Of a stretch of DNA of 64,000 bases, positions 7,360 to 15,191 are shown piece by piece (position 1 is the stretch's first letter; each line of letters begins with the position of its first letter). The notes below the pieces were generated by a model. That model saw only the letters and a list, made by a program, of their open reading frames with translations. It had not been told where the DNA came from and ran no database searches. Source of the DNA: Haladaptatus sp. DYF46 (GTDB lineage: Archaea > Halobacteriota > Halobacteria > Halobacteriales > Haladaptataceae); assembly GCF_021083305.1 (NCBI RefSeq), contig NZ_JAJFAY010000003.1:310001-374000 (forward strand), given 5' to 3'. The position numbers were made by a program, and so were the translations under genes.

Positions 7360-8625
7360 CTACTCGTCGACTCCGTCGAATCGACTGTCGCGGAGGACGG
7401 ATTTGAGGACGATATCGGTATCCTGCACGAGTCGATGTTCGAGATAGCTTCCCTGCCCGCGACCACCGCCGGTCCGGGTCGATTCTACGACGCCGAGAAA
7501 CGCCTGTTCTTTGAGCAGTTCGTACACTCGATGCTCGCTCAACACGTTCGCCTCTAACTCCTTGCAAATCCGTTGATACCGGCTGAAAATCTCGCTCGTC
7601 GAAAACTCCGACCCCCGATTTTCCTTCGTCAGAAGTGCGAGCGCGTAGAGGATGAACTTCACCTGCGTCGTCGACCCGCGGAGCAACTCCTCGAAACGGT
7701 CCACCTCCGCCCATTCCTGTGCATCGCGGATGTGTTCCTCGGTGACGAGTTCGTCGCCCTGTCGTTCCGCGAGTTCCCCCGCGTGACGGAGGATTTCGAT
7801 CGCCTTGCGAGCGTCACCGTGTTCCTGTGCGGCGAACGCCGCCGTCAACGGAATCACGTCCCCGGTCAGGACGCCTTCCTTGAACGCGTCGCGCCGATGT
7901 TCCATGATGTCCCGTAGTTGATTCGCATCGTACGGTTGGAACACGAACTCCTCCTCGCGAAGGCTGCTTTTCACCCGCTCGTTCAATCGATCTCGATATT
8001 CGATTTTGTTGCTGATGGCGACGATTCCCAGATGACAGTCGGCTTTTCCCGACTCGCGCGCACGTGACAGTTGCATCAGCACGTCATCCGATTCGAGGCG
8101 GTCAACCTCGTCGAGGATGATGATGACAGCGTCGTAACAGCGGTCGAGAACCTCCCACAGATAGTCGTAGTACTCGCCGCTTCCGATACCGGTCCGTGGG
8201 ATGGAAATCCCCGTTTCGTCGCGGTTCAGCGTTCGCGTGATGGACCGCGCGACGCGCGTGTGGGTATTGTGCTGTGCACAGTCCACGTAGACGGTTCCGA
8301 CGGCGACCTTCTGCGCTCTTGCGGCCTGTCGCGCTCGCTCGGTGACGTGCCGTGTGACGAGCGACTTTCCGGTTCCGGTTTTGCCGTAAATCATGACGTT
8401 GTTCGGCGGATCGGACCTGACGATAGGTCGGAGTTCGGCCGCGACGGACTCGATTTCGGTGTCCCGACCCACGATGCGCGTGCTCTGTGGCACGTGACCG
8501 ACCTTCAGCAACTCCTTTCGTTCGAACACCTGCGTCGCGGTGTCATCGTCCACGTTGAACAGGGGGTCGCTCGCCGGGTCGTCCGTGGTATCGAAATCGG
8601 AGAGACGAGGAGGCTCATCGGACAT
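7360..8625 (-). CDS. Orc1/Cdc6 replication initiator (origin A)
   Basis: 421 residues from the ATG at 8625 (MSDEPPRLSDF); a TATA-like TAATTATTTATA at 8648-8659 sits about 28 bases upstream, which supports a leaderless start there and not further upstream. AAA+ ATPase: IVGRDTEIESVAAEL (N-terminal box), Walker A GKTGTGKS near residue 82, Walker B IIILDEVDRL near 166, sensor-1 AISNKIEYRDRL, sensor-2 GDARKAIEILR, then a C-terminal winged helix (about 320-421) for ORB binding. It would bind the ORBs of origin A, unwind DNA and load MCM. A second, clearly related gene sits at 26653-27957; the two share most AAA+ motifs but differ in the N-terminus and winged helix, in line with different box sequences. 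Confidence 0.95.
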   Translation of the reverse strand: MSDEPPRLSDFDTTDDPASDPLFNVDDDTATQVFERKELLKVGHVPQSTRIVGRDTEIESVAAELRPIVRSDPPNNVMIYGKTGTGKSLVTRHVTERARQAARAQKVAVGTVYVDCAQHNTHTRVARSITRTLNRDETGISIPRTGIGSGEYYDYLWEVLDRCYDAVIIILDEVDRLESDDVLMQLSRARESGKADCHLGIVAISNKIEYRDRLNERVKSSLREEEFVFQPYDANQLRDIMEHRRDAFKEGVLTGDVIPLTAAFAAQEHGDARKAIEILRHAGELAERQGDELVTEEHIRDAQEWAEVDRFEELLRGSTTQVKFILYALALLTKENRGSEFSTSEIFSRYQRICKELEANVLSEHRVYELLKEQAFLGVVESTRTGGGRGQGSYLEHRLVQDTDIVLKSVLRDSRFDGVDE

Positions 8626-8647
8626 ACGACAGCCAGCGTGCGCGTGG

Positions 8648-8659
8648 TATAAATAATTA
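8648..8659 (-). promoter_or_regulatory. TATA box of the origin A orc1/cdc6 gene
   Basis: On the - strand TAATTATTTATA, centred about 28 bases upstream of the start codon at 8625. This spacing is that of leaderless haloarchaeal promoters. A degenerate ORB lies just upstream at 8670-8692, so initiator autoregulation is possible. Confidence 0.7.
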
Positions 8660-8669
8660 CGCCTTCCAC

Positions 8670-8692
8670 ACACACAACGTGTAGAGTGTATA
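8670..8692 (-). repeat. Degenerate ORB-like site upstream of orc1/cdc6
   Basis: ACACACAACGTGTAGAGTGT then ATA matches 16 of 23 positions of box A1, keeping both flanks (ACAC, AGAGTGTA) but losing the C-rich centre. It lies next to the orc1/cdc6 TATA box and could be a weak autoregulatory site or a decayed box. Confidence 0.4.
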
Positions 8693-8773
8693 TCCGTAGA
8701 ATTCAAAGGCAAATAGACGTAAGTCGCCAGTATAACATCCCTATCACCTCTACCCGATAAAGAGTGAAAGACG

Positions 8774-8826
8774 CAAGGAAACAGAAGGAAACTGACGGAG
8801 GAAACAGAAGGAAACAGACGAAAGGG
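8774..8826. repeat. Purine-rich GGAAACAGAAGGAAAC direct repeat
   Basis: Two near-identical copies of GGAAACAGAAGGAAAC lie in a purine-rich segment between the orc1/cdc6 promoter and ORB A4. The strand bias is like that of the iteron tract at 6320-6640. Function is not known. The rest of the 8626-9052 gap holds only the promoter, the degenerate box and ORB A4. Confidence 0.55.
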
Positions 8827-8942
8827 AATAGACGGAGGAGAATAAATCGGTCAAGCACCTTCTCGCCGGATCTCTTTCGCACTCCTCCGTACATGACGGC
8901 GATGGTTAGCGGACACGAGGTGTTGTGAACTTGAACGGTTGG

Positions 8943-8965
8943 ACACCCCTCGTCCAGAGTGTAAC
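8943..8965 (-). repeat. Origin recognition box A4
   Basis: ACACCCCTCGTCCAGAGTGT then AAC, a 23-base match to A1 in the same orientation, on the far side of the orc1/cdc6 gene. The orc1/cdc6 gene is thus enclosed by boxes. Confidence 0.85.
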
Positions 8966-9052
8966 GACGGTTCGATGTGACGGTTTTGAGTGGACATTAC
9001 ATACGAACAATGTGTACGAAACCAACCGTTTCTGTCTCGCCGCTCTCCTTCG

Positions 9053-9238
9053 TTACTTTTCGACGATACGTGCGTTGGATGCATTGTTCTTGACGCTCTC
9101 GATGCCCCGCTTTGCGCCTTGCTTCGACGAATAGCCCTCGCCGCTGTCCGCGATGATGTTACGGTTCGCGACGACGAGCCGCCAGCGCCACTCTCCGGCG
9201 TTATCCTCGTACAGTTCGAATTGGGGTTCGCTCGGCAT
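9053..9238 (-). CDS. DUF1508 / HVO_2922-type small protein
   Basis: 61 residues from the ATG at 9238 (MPSEPQFELYEDNAGEWRWR). A TTTTTAATTA box at 9261-9270 lies 27 bases upstream, favouring this start over an in-frame ATG at 9289. The sequence has the DUF1508 pattern: FELYEDNAGEWRWRLV, NIIADSGEGYSSKQGA, IESVKNNA. The fold is a small beta-beta-alpha-beta unit, usually duplicated in bacteria (YegP) and single in haloarchaea; biochemical role unknown. Family length is about 60 residues, so it is complete. Confidence 0.9.
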   Translation of the reverse strand: MPSEPQFELYEDNAGEWRWRLVVANRNIIADSGEGYSSKQGAKRGIESVKNNASNARIVEK

Positions 9239-9520
9239 GTCTCGCCTTACGTCCGACCGGTAATTAAAAAGGGGTGTCTCATCCGCCATCCGTGAATGGC
9301 GATCATATCAAAAATATGTCCACAAACTAAAACGTACGCTGACAATACCTCTTGCTATCGCTATACCTGCCGACATAGCCCATGAGAGATGCTCTATCCG
9401 CAAAATCGACCCTTTGGCTCTTTTCACCCCTACAATCGACATACAGGGTTTCTATCCCGTGAAAACAGCACTATCGGGTTTATCTTGTGTTTTTTGACAT
9501 AGGACCGAATTACAGATATC

Positions 9521-10915
9521 ATGAAGAAACGACCACTACTTGCGATCAGTGCAGTCTTCGCTCTCACACTTCCATGGCTCGTCGTGGGGGGATTCGATCC
9601 GCTGTCCGACCCGCCGGCCCTTCTCATCGTTGGGATGACCGGTCTCGCCATCGTCGGCGCTTCGTTCATGCTCGCGTGGGGTGCCGAAACTGCCGAGAAA
9701 GACGTTCCCCGCGGCTTCGCGATAGCGATTTTGGCGATTCTGGCCGTCGCACCGGAGTACGCCGTCGACGCCTACTACGCGTGGAACGCGGGCGCGAACG
9801 GAGCGACGGCGCAGGTCTGCCAGCAACTGTCGGCAAAAGCCATCGCCAGCGGGGACCCAGGAACGCTCGCGCGGGCCTGTCACGACGCCAATCTCGCCGT
9901 CGCGAACATGACCGGTGCGAACCGAATTCTCATCGGGCTCGGCTGGTCCGGAATCGCCCTCTACACGATATACCGGGCGAAACGGTCAAAGGATTCTTCC
10001 GTCGCGCAGCGCTCCGGCTTCCTCGCCGACGCCGTCAAAATCGATCGGAACATCGCCCTCGAAATCACGTTCCTGCTCGTCGCGACGGTGTATGCGTTCT
10101 TCATTCCGCTCGGAAACGGTATCGGTATCGCGGACACGCTGTTCCTCGTCGGCCTGTACGTCCTCTACGTCGGCGTCATCATCCGCGGCGAGGTCGAAGA
10201 GGAGACCGCCCACGGCGGCGTTCCCGGCTATCTCCAGTCGTTCTCGAAGGGGTCGCGTGTCGCTATCGTCCTTGGTCTCTTCGCTTACTCCGGCTACATG
10301 ATTTTCGAGGCCGTCCACCCGTTCGCCCACAGTTTGGAGACGCTCGGGACGTCGTTCGGTATCCCCGAGTTCTTCATGATTCAGTGGATCGCCCCGTTGG
10401 CCTCCGAGTCGCCCGAACTGATCGTCGTCCTCTATCTGGTGAACAAGGCACGTTCGACGGCGGGATTCAACGCGCTCATCTCCTCGAAGCTCAACCAGTG
10501 GACGCTCCTCATCGGCACCCTTGCCGTCGTCTACAGCATCGCTTCGGGAAGCATCGGAACGCTCTCGTTCGACCAGAAACAGGCCGCGGAAATCTGGATC
10601 ACCGCCGCACAGAGTTTCTTCGCGCTCGGCGTCCTCGTGAACTTCGAAATCGACGTTCGCGAAGCGCTCACGCTCCTCGTCCTGTTCGTCTCGCAGGTCG
10701 TCTCGGAGTTCATCGTGCTTCAAACCGTTTCGGAACCGGCCGCTGCTTCGATCAGTCTGACGCTGCTGTACGCCTACACTGCTGTCTACGTCCTTCTCGG
10801 TGTGTGGCTGTTCGTCCGTCGCCGGGAAAACGTCCGATTCCTCGTTCGACGGACCGCGTCCTCCGTTCGCGGAGCGGTCGGTAAAAACAGTGACGAGTCG
10901 GAACACACGTATTAA
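9521..10915 (+). CDS. Sodium/calcium-exchanger-family antiporter
   Basis: 464 residues with about ten to eleven hydrophobic helices in two halves. Each half of the Ca2+/cation antiporter fold has an alpha-repeat with an acidic residue: first VAPEYAVDAYYAW (residues about 75-87), second APLASESPELIVVLY (about 290-305). A central hydrophilic segment (ITRGEVEEETAHGG region, about 225-240) separates the halves. Such membrane proteins exchange Na+ or H+ for Ca2+ or another cation. The ORF is complete, with a basic C-terminal tail (VRRRENVRFLVRRT). It stands alone between origin A and the first TnpB element. Confidence 0.88.
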   Translation: MKKRPLLAISAVFALTLPWLVVGGFDPLSDPPALLIVGMTGLAIVGASFMLAWGAETAEKDVPRGFAIAILAILAVAPEYAVDAYYAWNAGANGATAQVCQQLSAKAIASGDPGTLARACHDANLAVANMTGANRILIGLGWSGIALYTIYRAKRSKDSSVAQRSGFLADAVKIDRNIALEITFLLVATVYAFFIPLGNGIGIADTLFLVGLYVLYVGVIIRGEVEEETAHGGVPGYLQSFSKGSRVAIVLGLFAYSGYMIFEAVHPFAHSLETLGTSFGIPEFFMIQWIAPLASESPELIVVLYLVNKARSTAGFNALISSKLNQWTLLIGTLAVVYSIASGSIGTLSFDQKQAAEIWITAAQSFFALGVLVNFEIDVREALTLLVLFVSQVVSEFIVLQTVSEPAAASISLTLLYAYTAVYVLLGVWLFVRRRENVRFLVRRTASSVRGAVGKNSDESEHTY

Positions 10916-11047
10916 CGGCCGATACTCCGCGAATCGACCGATCGGCGAGACCGCGGAAAACCGCCGATCCCCCATCTTTAATCAGCGAGGGAATCCCGGC
11001 CTTTAGGCCGGGCGGGAATCGCGTAAACTACACTACACAGTCCACCG

Positions 11048-11173
11048 CTAATCGGCAGAACTGGATTCCATACGTTCGTCAATACAGCCTCTAACAAGGC
11101 TTGATAGGTTGATGTGATTTTCATCAATCCACTCGTCTTGGTCTTCTCGAATCGTTATCTGCTTTCGTTGCAT
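11048..11173 (-). CDS. 41-residue ribbon-helix-helix-like protein, divergent from tnpB
   Basis: Begins MQRKQITIREDQDEWIDENH and ends with a TAG at 11048. The layout, a beta strand (KQITIRE) followed by two helices (DEWIDEN, NLSSLVRGCIDERM), is that of CopG/MetJ ribbon-helix-helix DNA-binding proteins. It is divergent from tnpB with only 55 bases between the start codons, a spacing in which one protein can control both promoters; the gap includes the palindrome GTGTATTTATACAC just before tnpB. Likely a regulator of tnpB carried by the element; this role is inferred from fold and position. Confidence 0.72.
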   Translation of the reverse strand: MQRKQITIREDQDEWIDENHINLSSLVRGCIDERMESSSAD

Positions 11174-11228
11174 CACGCCACACTACATCATCGTAATGTA
11201 TAAGTGTGGTCATTGTGTATTTATACAC

Positions 11229-12464
11229 ATGGTAGAGACGGTGACAAAGACACTCCAAGCCACCCTTGCCTCGCCAACGCAGGGCAAAGCGGTGCGTCTT
11301 CGTCGCCTTCTCTCCACCTACCGCGAGGCATTGGACGAAGCGTTTGATTCAGGAGCAGATACGATGTCCGCCGTTAACGACATCGTGACGCCTTACGACT
11401 TGCCGTATCAAGCGAAAGATGTACTCAAGTCCTACGTCCCGAAGCTCCGCAAAACGTACAACGCTCGTGAGATTGACGACGAGCATCCGCTTCGGTTGGT
11501 TAATCGTGCCGCTAAGTTCGACCGGGATGAATCTCGACACTACGAGATTTGTTGGAACGTCCCGCAACCCGGTCGAGGAACGAATTTTTGGGTGCCACTC
11601 CGATTGAATCCGGAGCAAGAATCTCTGTGGCACGACATTCTCGAAGGTGACGCCAAATCGGGAGAACTTCGCCTTCAACAGAATCGAAGTAGTTGGGTAC
11701 TACACGTCACCGTCGAATACGAGGTAGACGAACCTGACACGGACGGTGACCAAACGTACATCGGTTTCGACATCGGTGAATCCGCGTTAATTACGGGCTG
11801 TGCCCTCAAGCGCAACACACTGACGAAGCCGATGCTCGAAAGTGGCAGTCGTGCCCGACACCTCCGCAAAAAGATGTACACGACGCTGAGACGCCTTCAA
11901 CAACGAGACGCGTCCGAGTGGCGGGTTGACGAGCGATTCGACCACTACCAGAACGCGCTTACAGACATCGTTGAAAAGGCCTCTCGGAACGCTGTTGAAT
12001 ACGCCCGACAATTCGAGAACCCGGTTATCGTCCTCGAAGACTTGTCGTGCATCCGTGAACGGTTAGATTGCGGCAAGTACATGAATCGGCGGCTTCACGC
12101 GTGGGCGTTCGCACGATTGCAGGGCCGTATCGAGGACAAAGCGACCGAAGTGGGAATACCCGTTCGGTTCGTGAATCCGGCGTACACCTCGAAGACGTGC
12201 CACGAATGTGGTCACATCGGTCGACGGGGTTCACAAGCGGAGTTCCGCTGTACAAACGACGACTGCCACGTAACGGAGTTCCAAGCAGATATTAACGCGG
12301 CGGCGAACATCGCTAGTCGCGTAGACCCGTGGGGTGAGAGCGTTCCTTGGAAACCGGAACGCGATGACACGCCACAGGACGGGAGCGGTTGTGACACCGC
12401 CACAGTCCACCGAAAGACGAGTGTGAAACCCCCACAGATGACGTTTTCGGCGTATTCGGACTGA
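11229..12464 (+). CDS. tnpB: TnpB-family RNA-guided endonuclease (element 1)
   Basis: 411 residues from the ATG at 11229 (MVETVTKTLQATLASP); in-frame codons upstream run into the promoter. The RuvC-like nuclease residues are all present: Asp in YIGFDIGESAL (near residue 181), Glu in VIVLEDLSCIRE (near 268), Asp in FQADINAAANIASR (near 350). A four-cysteine zinc finger, CHECGHIGRRGSQAEFRC...C, lies between the last two. TnpB proteins cut DNA under guidance of an RNA made from the right end of their own element. The ORF is full-length and probably active. It is only distantly similar to the TnpB at 31907-33121. Confidence 0.93.
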   Translation: MVETVTKTLQATLASPTQGKAVRLRRLLSTYREALDEAFDSGADTMSAVNDIVTPYDLPYQAKDVLKSYVPKLRKTYNAREIDDEHPLRLVNRAAKFDRDESRHYEICWNVPQPGRGTNFWVPLRLNPEQESLWHDILEGDAKSGELRLQQNRSSWVLHVTVEYEVDEPDTDGDQTYIGFDIGESALITGCALKRNTLTKPMLESGSRARHLRKKMYTTLRRLQQRDASEWRVDERFDHYQNALTDIVEKASRNAVEYARQFENPVIVLEDLSCIRERLDCGKYMNRRLHAWAFARLQGRIEDKATEVGIPVRFVNPAYTSKTCHECGHIGRRGSQAEFRCTNDDCHVTEFQADINAAANIASRVDPWGESVPWKPERDDTPQDGSGCDTATVHRKTSVKPPQMTFSAYSD

Positions 12465-12534
12465 AACCTACGGTAGCAGGCCGGAATCCCACTGTTGTGG
12501 GAAGCCCCGTCGTTTACGACGGGAAGGATGTCAC
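12465..12534 (+). ncRNA. Candidate omega (reRNA) guide scaffold at right end of element 1
   Basis: The 70 bases after the tnpB stop hold two hairpins, CCCAC - TGTT - GTGGG and CCCGTCG - TTTA - CGACGGG, ending GGAAGGATGTCAC. In this superfamily the guide RNA is made from the tnpB 3' end through the right end and then reads into flanking DNA, which acts as guide. On that model the guide would start near 12535. No transcript evidence is available here. Confidence 0.5.
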
Positions 12535-12601
12535 TTTTGTCCGTTCGATACCCCTGAAGCAAGCAATACCACTATCTCGATTGCCGACGTTTGACCACTC
12601 G

Positions 12602-13042
12602 ATGTACGACTCGATCCTCGTTCCGACGGATGGCAGCGGCGGTGAACAGCAGTTCGTCGAGGAAGCGATTTCGCTCGCCGAACTCACGGGTGCGACGGTC
12701 CACGTCCTTCACGTCGTGGATTCCGGACTCGCGGAGCCGCTCTCCGAATCGACTCAGTCCATGGTTCACGACGATCTGAAGACGTCCGGGGAGACGGCCG
12801 TCTCCTCGATAGAAGGGTCGGCGGAGCGTGCCGGCCTCGAAACGAAAACGGCGATCGTGAGCGGCAACCCCGCCGACGAGATAGTGAACTACGCCGAGGA
12901 GAACGACATCGACGCCATCGTGATGGGAACGCACGCGAACACGGGCGTCAGTCACCTCGTACTCGGCAGCGTAACCGAGCGCGTCATCCGGTTGACGACG
13001 GTTCCGGTGCTGGCGGTCAATCTGACTGAACACCACGGCTGA
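12602..13042 (+). CDS. UspA-domain universal stress protein
   Basis: 146 residues from the ATG at 12602 (MYDSILVPTDGSGGEQQFVE). Single Usp domain with the usual first strand ILVPTDGS, helix LAELTGATVHVLHVVD, AIVSGNPADEIVNYA, and the ligand loop VMGTHANTGVSHLVLGSVTERV. ATP-binding members have G-x2-G-x9-G-(S/T); here the first glycine is alanine (ANTG...GS), so nucleotide binding may be weak. The gene is next to the TnpB element end and upstream of an exporter on the same strand. Confidence 0.92.
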   Translation: MYDSILVPTDGSGGEQQFVEEAISLAELTGATVHVLHVVDSGLAEPLSESTQSMVHDDLKTSGETAVSSIEGSAERAGLETKTAIVSGNPADEIVNYAEENDIDAIVMGTHANTGVSHLVLGSVTERVIRLTTVPVLAVNLTEHHG

Positions 13043-13128
13043 GGAATCCCGACTCCACAGGAGGCGAACGTTTTCCCCGCTTCTCACCCGTGGGTCGGCT
13101 ATTTCCCCGTCGCTATCGAAGGACCGCT

Positions 13129-14583
13129 ATGACAAACCGACGGCTCGCGACGCTGGGCGTTCTGCTCGGGATTTTCCTCGCGGCCATCGACGGGACCATC
13201 GTGAGTACGGCGATGCCGACCGTCGTACAGTCGCTGGGGGGACTGCAACTGTACGCGTGGGCCTTCGCGGCCTACATGCTGTTCGCGGCGGTTTCGATGC
13301 CGCTGTACGGACGACTCGCCGACATCTACGGCCGAAAGCGGTTGTTCTTCGTCGGCGCCGCCATCTTCGTCGCCGGGAGTGCCCTGTGCGGGGCGGCAGG
13401 GAGCATGCTCCAATTAGTCGCGTTCCGCTCGCTCCAAGGTATTGGCGCGGGCGCGATGTTCGCCATCCCGTACACCATCCTCGGCGTGGTGTACCCGCCC
13501 GAGGAGCGCGGGCGGGCCATCGGTCTCGGAAGCACCGTGTGGGGGATTTCGAGCGTCGTCGGTCCACTCCTCGGTTTCGTCATCGTCGAAACGGTCGGCT
13601 GGCGCGGCGTGTTCTACCTCAGCGTCCCGGTCGGCCTACTGGCCGTCCTCCTCGTGGCCGTCTCGCTCGACGAATCGACCGGGAGCGCCGACCGGGACAT
13701 CGACTTTCTCGGCGCGGGCGTCCTCTCGCTGGCCGTCGGGACGCTCCTCGTCGGCCTCCAGTTGCTCGAAACGACGAGTTCGCTGGCACTGCCGCTCGTC
13801 GGTGCCGGTCTCGTCGGTCTCTTCCTGTTCTACGCCGTCGAACGGCGCGCGACCCAACCAATCGTTCCGCTGTCGATGTTCGACGACGCGGTGTTCATCA
13901 CGACGAACGTGACCGGGTTTCTCACGAGTTTCGTGCTGTTCGCGGCGATTACGTACATCCCGCTCTACCTCCAAAGCGTTCGTGGCGGTGCCGGAAGCGC
14001 CGTGCTGGCGGTCTTTCCCATCTCCATCGGCTGGTCCGGCATGAGTTTTCTCTCCGGGAGACTGGTGAACCGCGTCGGCGAACAGCGACTCGCCACGGTC
14101 GGGACCGTTCTCCTCGTCCTGAGTTTTGGCGCGGCAACCGTCCTCTGGACTGCCGGAACGTCCCTCCCGATCATCGTCGTCAACGTGTTCGTGATGGGCG
14201 TCGGCATGGGGATGGTGACGCCGCCGCTGCTGACGGCGATTCAAAACCACTTCGGGACGGCACAGATGGGCGTCGTCACCTCCTCACAGCAGTTCTTCCG
14301 CAACCTTGGCGGAACGATGGGCGTCGCGCTCCTCGGGTTCGCCCTGAACCTCGTCATCCGGGACCGACTGACGACGATTTCCGGCGTCTCGAACCTCGGT
14401 CAACTCCAACAGCGTCTCCTCGGTTCGGCCACGCCGCCCGCCGGGTTGGCGACGATTCTGACGGACGGGTTGACGACCGTCTTCGCGCTCTCCGTCGTCG
14501 TGTCCCTCCTCGCGGTCGGATTCGCCTACTACATCCCACGTGGCCGCGGCGAGTCGTCTTCCTCGCCGACGACGGGCGATTGA
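13129..14583 (+). CDS. DHA2-type MFS exporter (EmrB/QacA-like)
   Basis: 484 residues from the ATG at 13129 (MTNRRLATLGVLLGIFLAAI). Fourteen hydrophobic helices are expected for this length and family. Motifs: LAAIDGTIVSTAMPTV in helix 1 (motif D1 of the 14-TMS group), GRLADIYGRKRLFFVG in loop 2-3 (motif A), and QGIGAGAMFAIPYTILGVVYPPEERG in helix 4-5 (motif C region). These proteins export drugs or small organic molecules using the proton or sodium gradient. A start 39 bases upstream at 13090 would add a basic 13-residue tail and is less likely. Confidence 0.92.
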   Translation: MTNRRLATLGVLLGIFLAAIDGTIVSTAMPTVVQSLGGLQLYAWAFAAYMLFAAVSMPLYGRLADIYGRKRLFFVGAAIFVAGSALCGAAGSMLQLVAFRSLQGIGAGAMFAIPYTILGVVYPPEERGRAIGLGSTVWGISSVVGPLLGFVIVETVGWRGVFYLSVPVGLLAVLLVAVSLDESTGSADRDIDFLGAGVLSLAVGTLLVGLQLLETTSSLALPLVGAGLVGLFLFYAVERRATQPIVPLSMFDDAVFITTNVTGFLTSFVLFAAITYIPLYLQSVRGGAGSAVLAVFPISIGWSGMSFLSGRLVNRVGEQRLATVGTVLLVLSFGAATVLWTAGTSLPIIVVNVFVMGVGMGMVTPPLLTAIQNHFGTAQMGVVTSSQQFFRNLGGTMGVALLGFALNLVIRDRLTTISGVSNLGQLQQRLLGSATPPAGLATILTDGLTTVFALSVVVSLLAVGFAYYIPRGRGESSSSPTTGD

Positions 14584-14645
14584 GTATCAGCACGTCGATT
14601 TCCCCAGCCCTCGGCTATTTGTCCCGCCTCCGCCAACCATCGTGC

Positions 14646-15113
14646 ATGAGTAACCGGGATTTCGAGGACTTGGTCGTCGGCGACAGGGAATCGTTCGGCA
14701 GTTACACCGTCACCGAGGAGGAGATCCTCTCCTTTGCGGAACAGTACGACCCACAGGAGTTTCACGTCGATTTGGACGCCGCCGCCGAGTCGATGTTCGG
14801 CGAACTCGTCGCCAGCGGATGGCACAGCACCGCCATCTCGATGCGAATTCTCGTGGACAACTTCTTCGAAAACAGCGGCAGTCTGGGCTCGCCCGGTGTC
14901 GAATCCGTGACGTGGCCCGCCCCGGTCAAGCCGGGCGAAACCCTCTCGCTCACGCTCGAAGTCACCGACAAACGACCGCTCGAAAGCGACCCGACTCGGG
15001 GCCTCGTTTCCTTCTCCCTCGAAATGCAAAACGAGGACGGCGAAACGAAACTCACGATGGAACCGAAGGTGTTCTTCGCGCGCCGAAACGGTGAAAGAGC
15101 GGACGAGTCGTAA
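14646..15113 (+). CDS. MaoC-like hydratase (hot-dog fold)
   Basis: 155 residues from the ATG at 14646. Hot-dog fold typical of (R)-specific enoyl-CoA hydratases: FEDLVVGDRESFGSYTVTEEEILSFAEQYDPQEFHVD, in which the YDPQEFH stretch carries the Asp and His of the hydratase motif, then FGELVASGWHSTAISMRIL. The C-terminal strand pattern PVKPGETLSLTLEVTDKRP is also usual. Expected reaction: reversible hydration of trans-2-enoyl-CoA to 3-hydroxyacyl-CoA, in fatty-acid breakdown or polyhydroxyalkanoate supply. It follows the exporter by 62 bases on the same strand. Confidence 0.9.
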   Translation: MSNRDFEDLVVGDRESFGSYTVTEEEILSFAEQYDPQEFHVDLDAAAESMFGELVASGWHSTAISMRILVDNFFENSGSLGSPGVESVTWPAPVKPGETLSLTLEVTDKRPLESDPTRGLVSFSLEMQNEDGETKLTMEPKVFFARRNGERADES

Positions 15114-15191
15114 TCCACTCCGTCACGTGATATCTCAAACGATTTTTTGAGTCTTGGGTACATATTTGTTCACCGACGAGTAACTGAGGAT

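Larger units (their letters stand above)
10985..12534 (+). mobile_element. IS1341-type (IS200/IS605 superfamily) insertion element with tnpB only
   Basis: No TnpA transposase is present; the element carries tnpB plus a small divergent gene. At the left is a perfect hairpin at 10995-11012 (CCCGGCC - TTTA - GGCCGGG) within GAATCCCGGCC; at the right are hairpins at 12488-12501 and 12506-12523 followed by GGATGTCAC. Such subterminal hairpins replace terminal inverted repeats in this superfamily. Ends are approximate: they are inferred from hairpin positions, not from an empty site. Confidence 0.7.

Noticed and set aside
13257..14645. Frame extending the MaoC gene upstream through the exporter gene
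   Set aside because: The protein made from that part is Arg-rich and has no family pattern; the MaoC domain starts exactly at the ATG at 14646.
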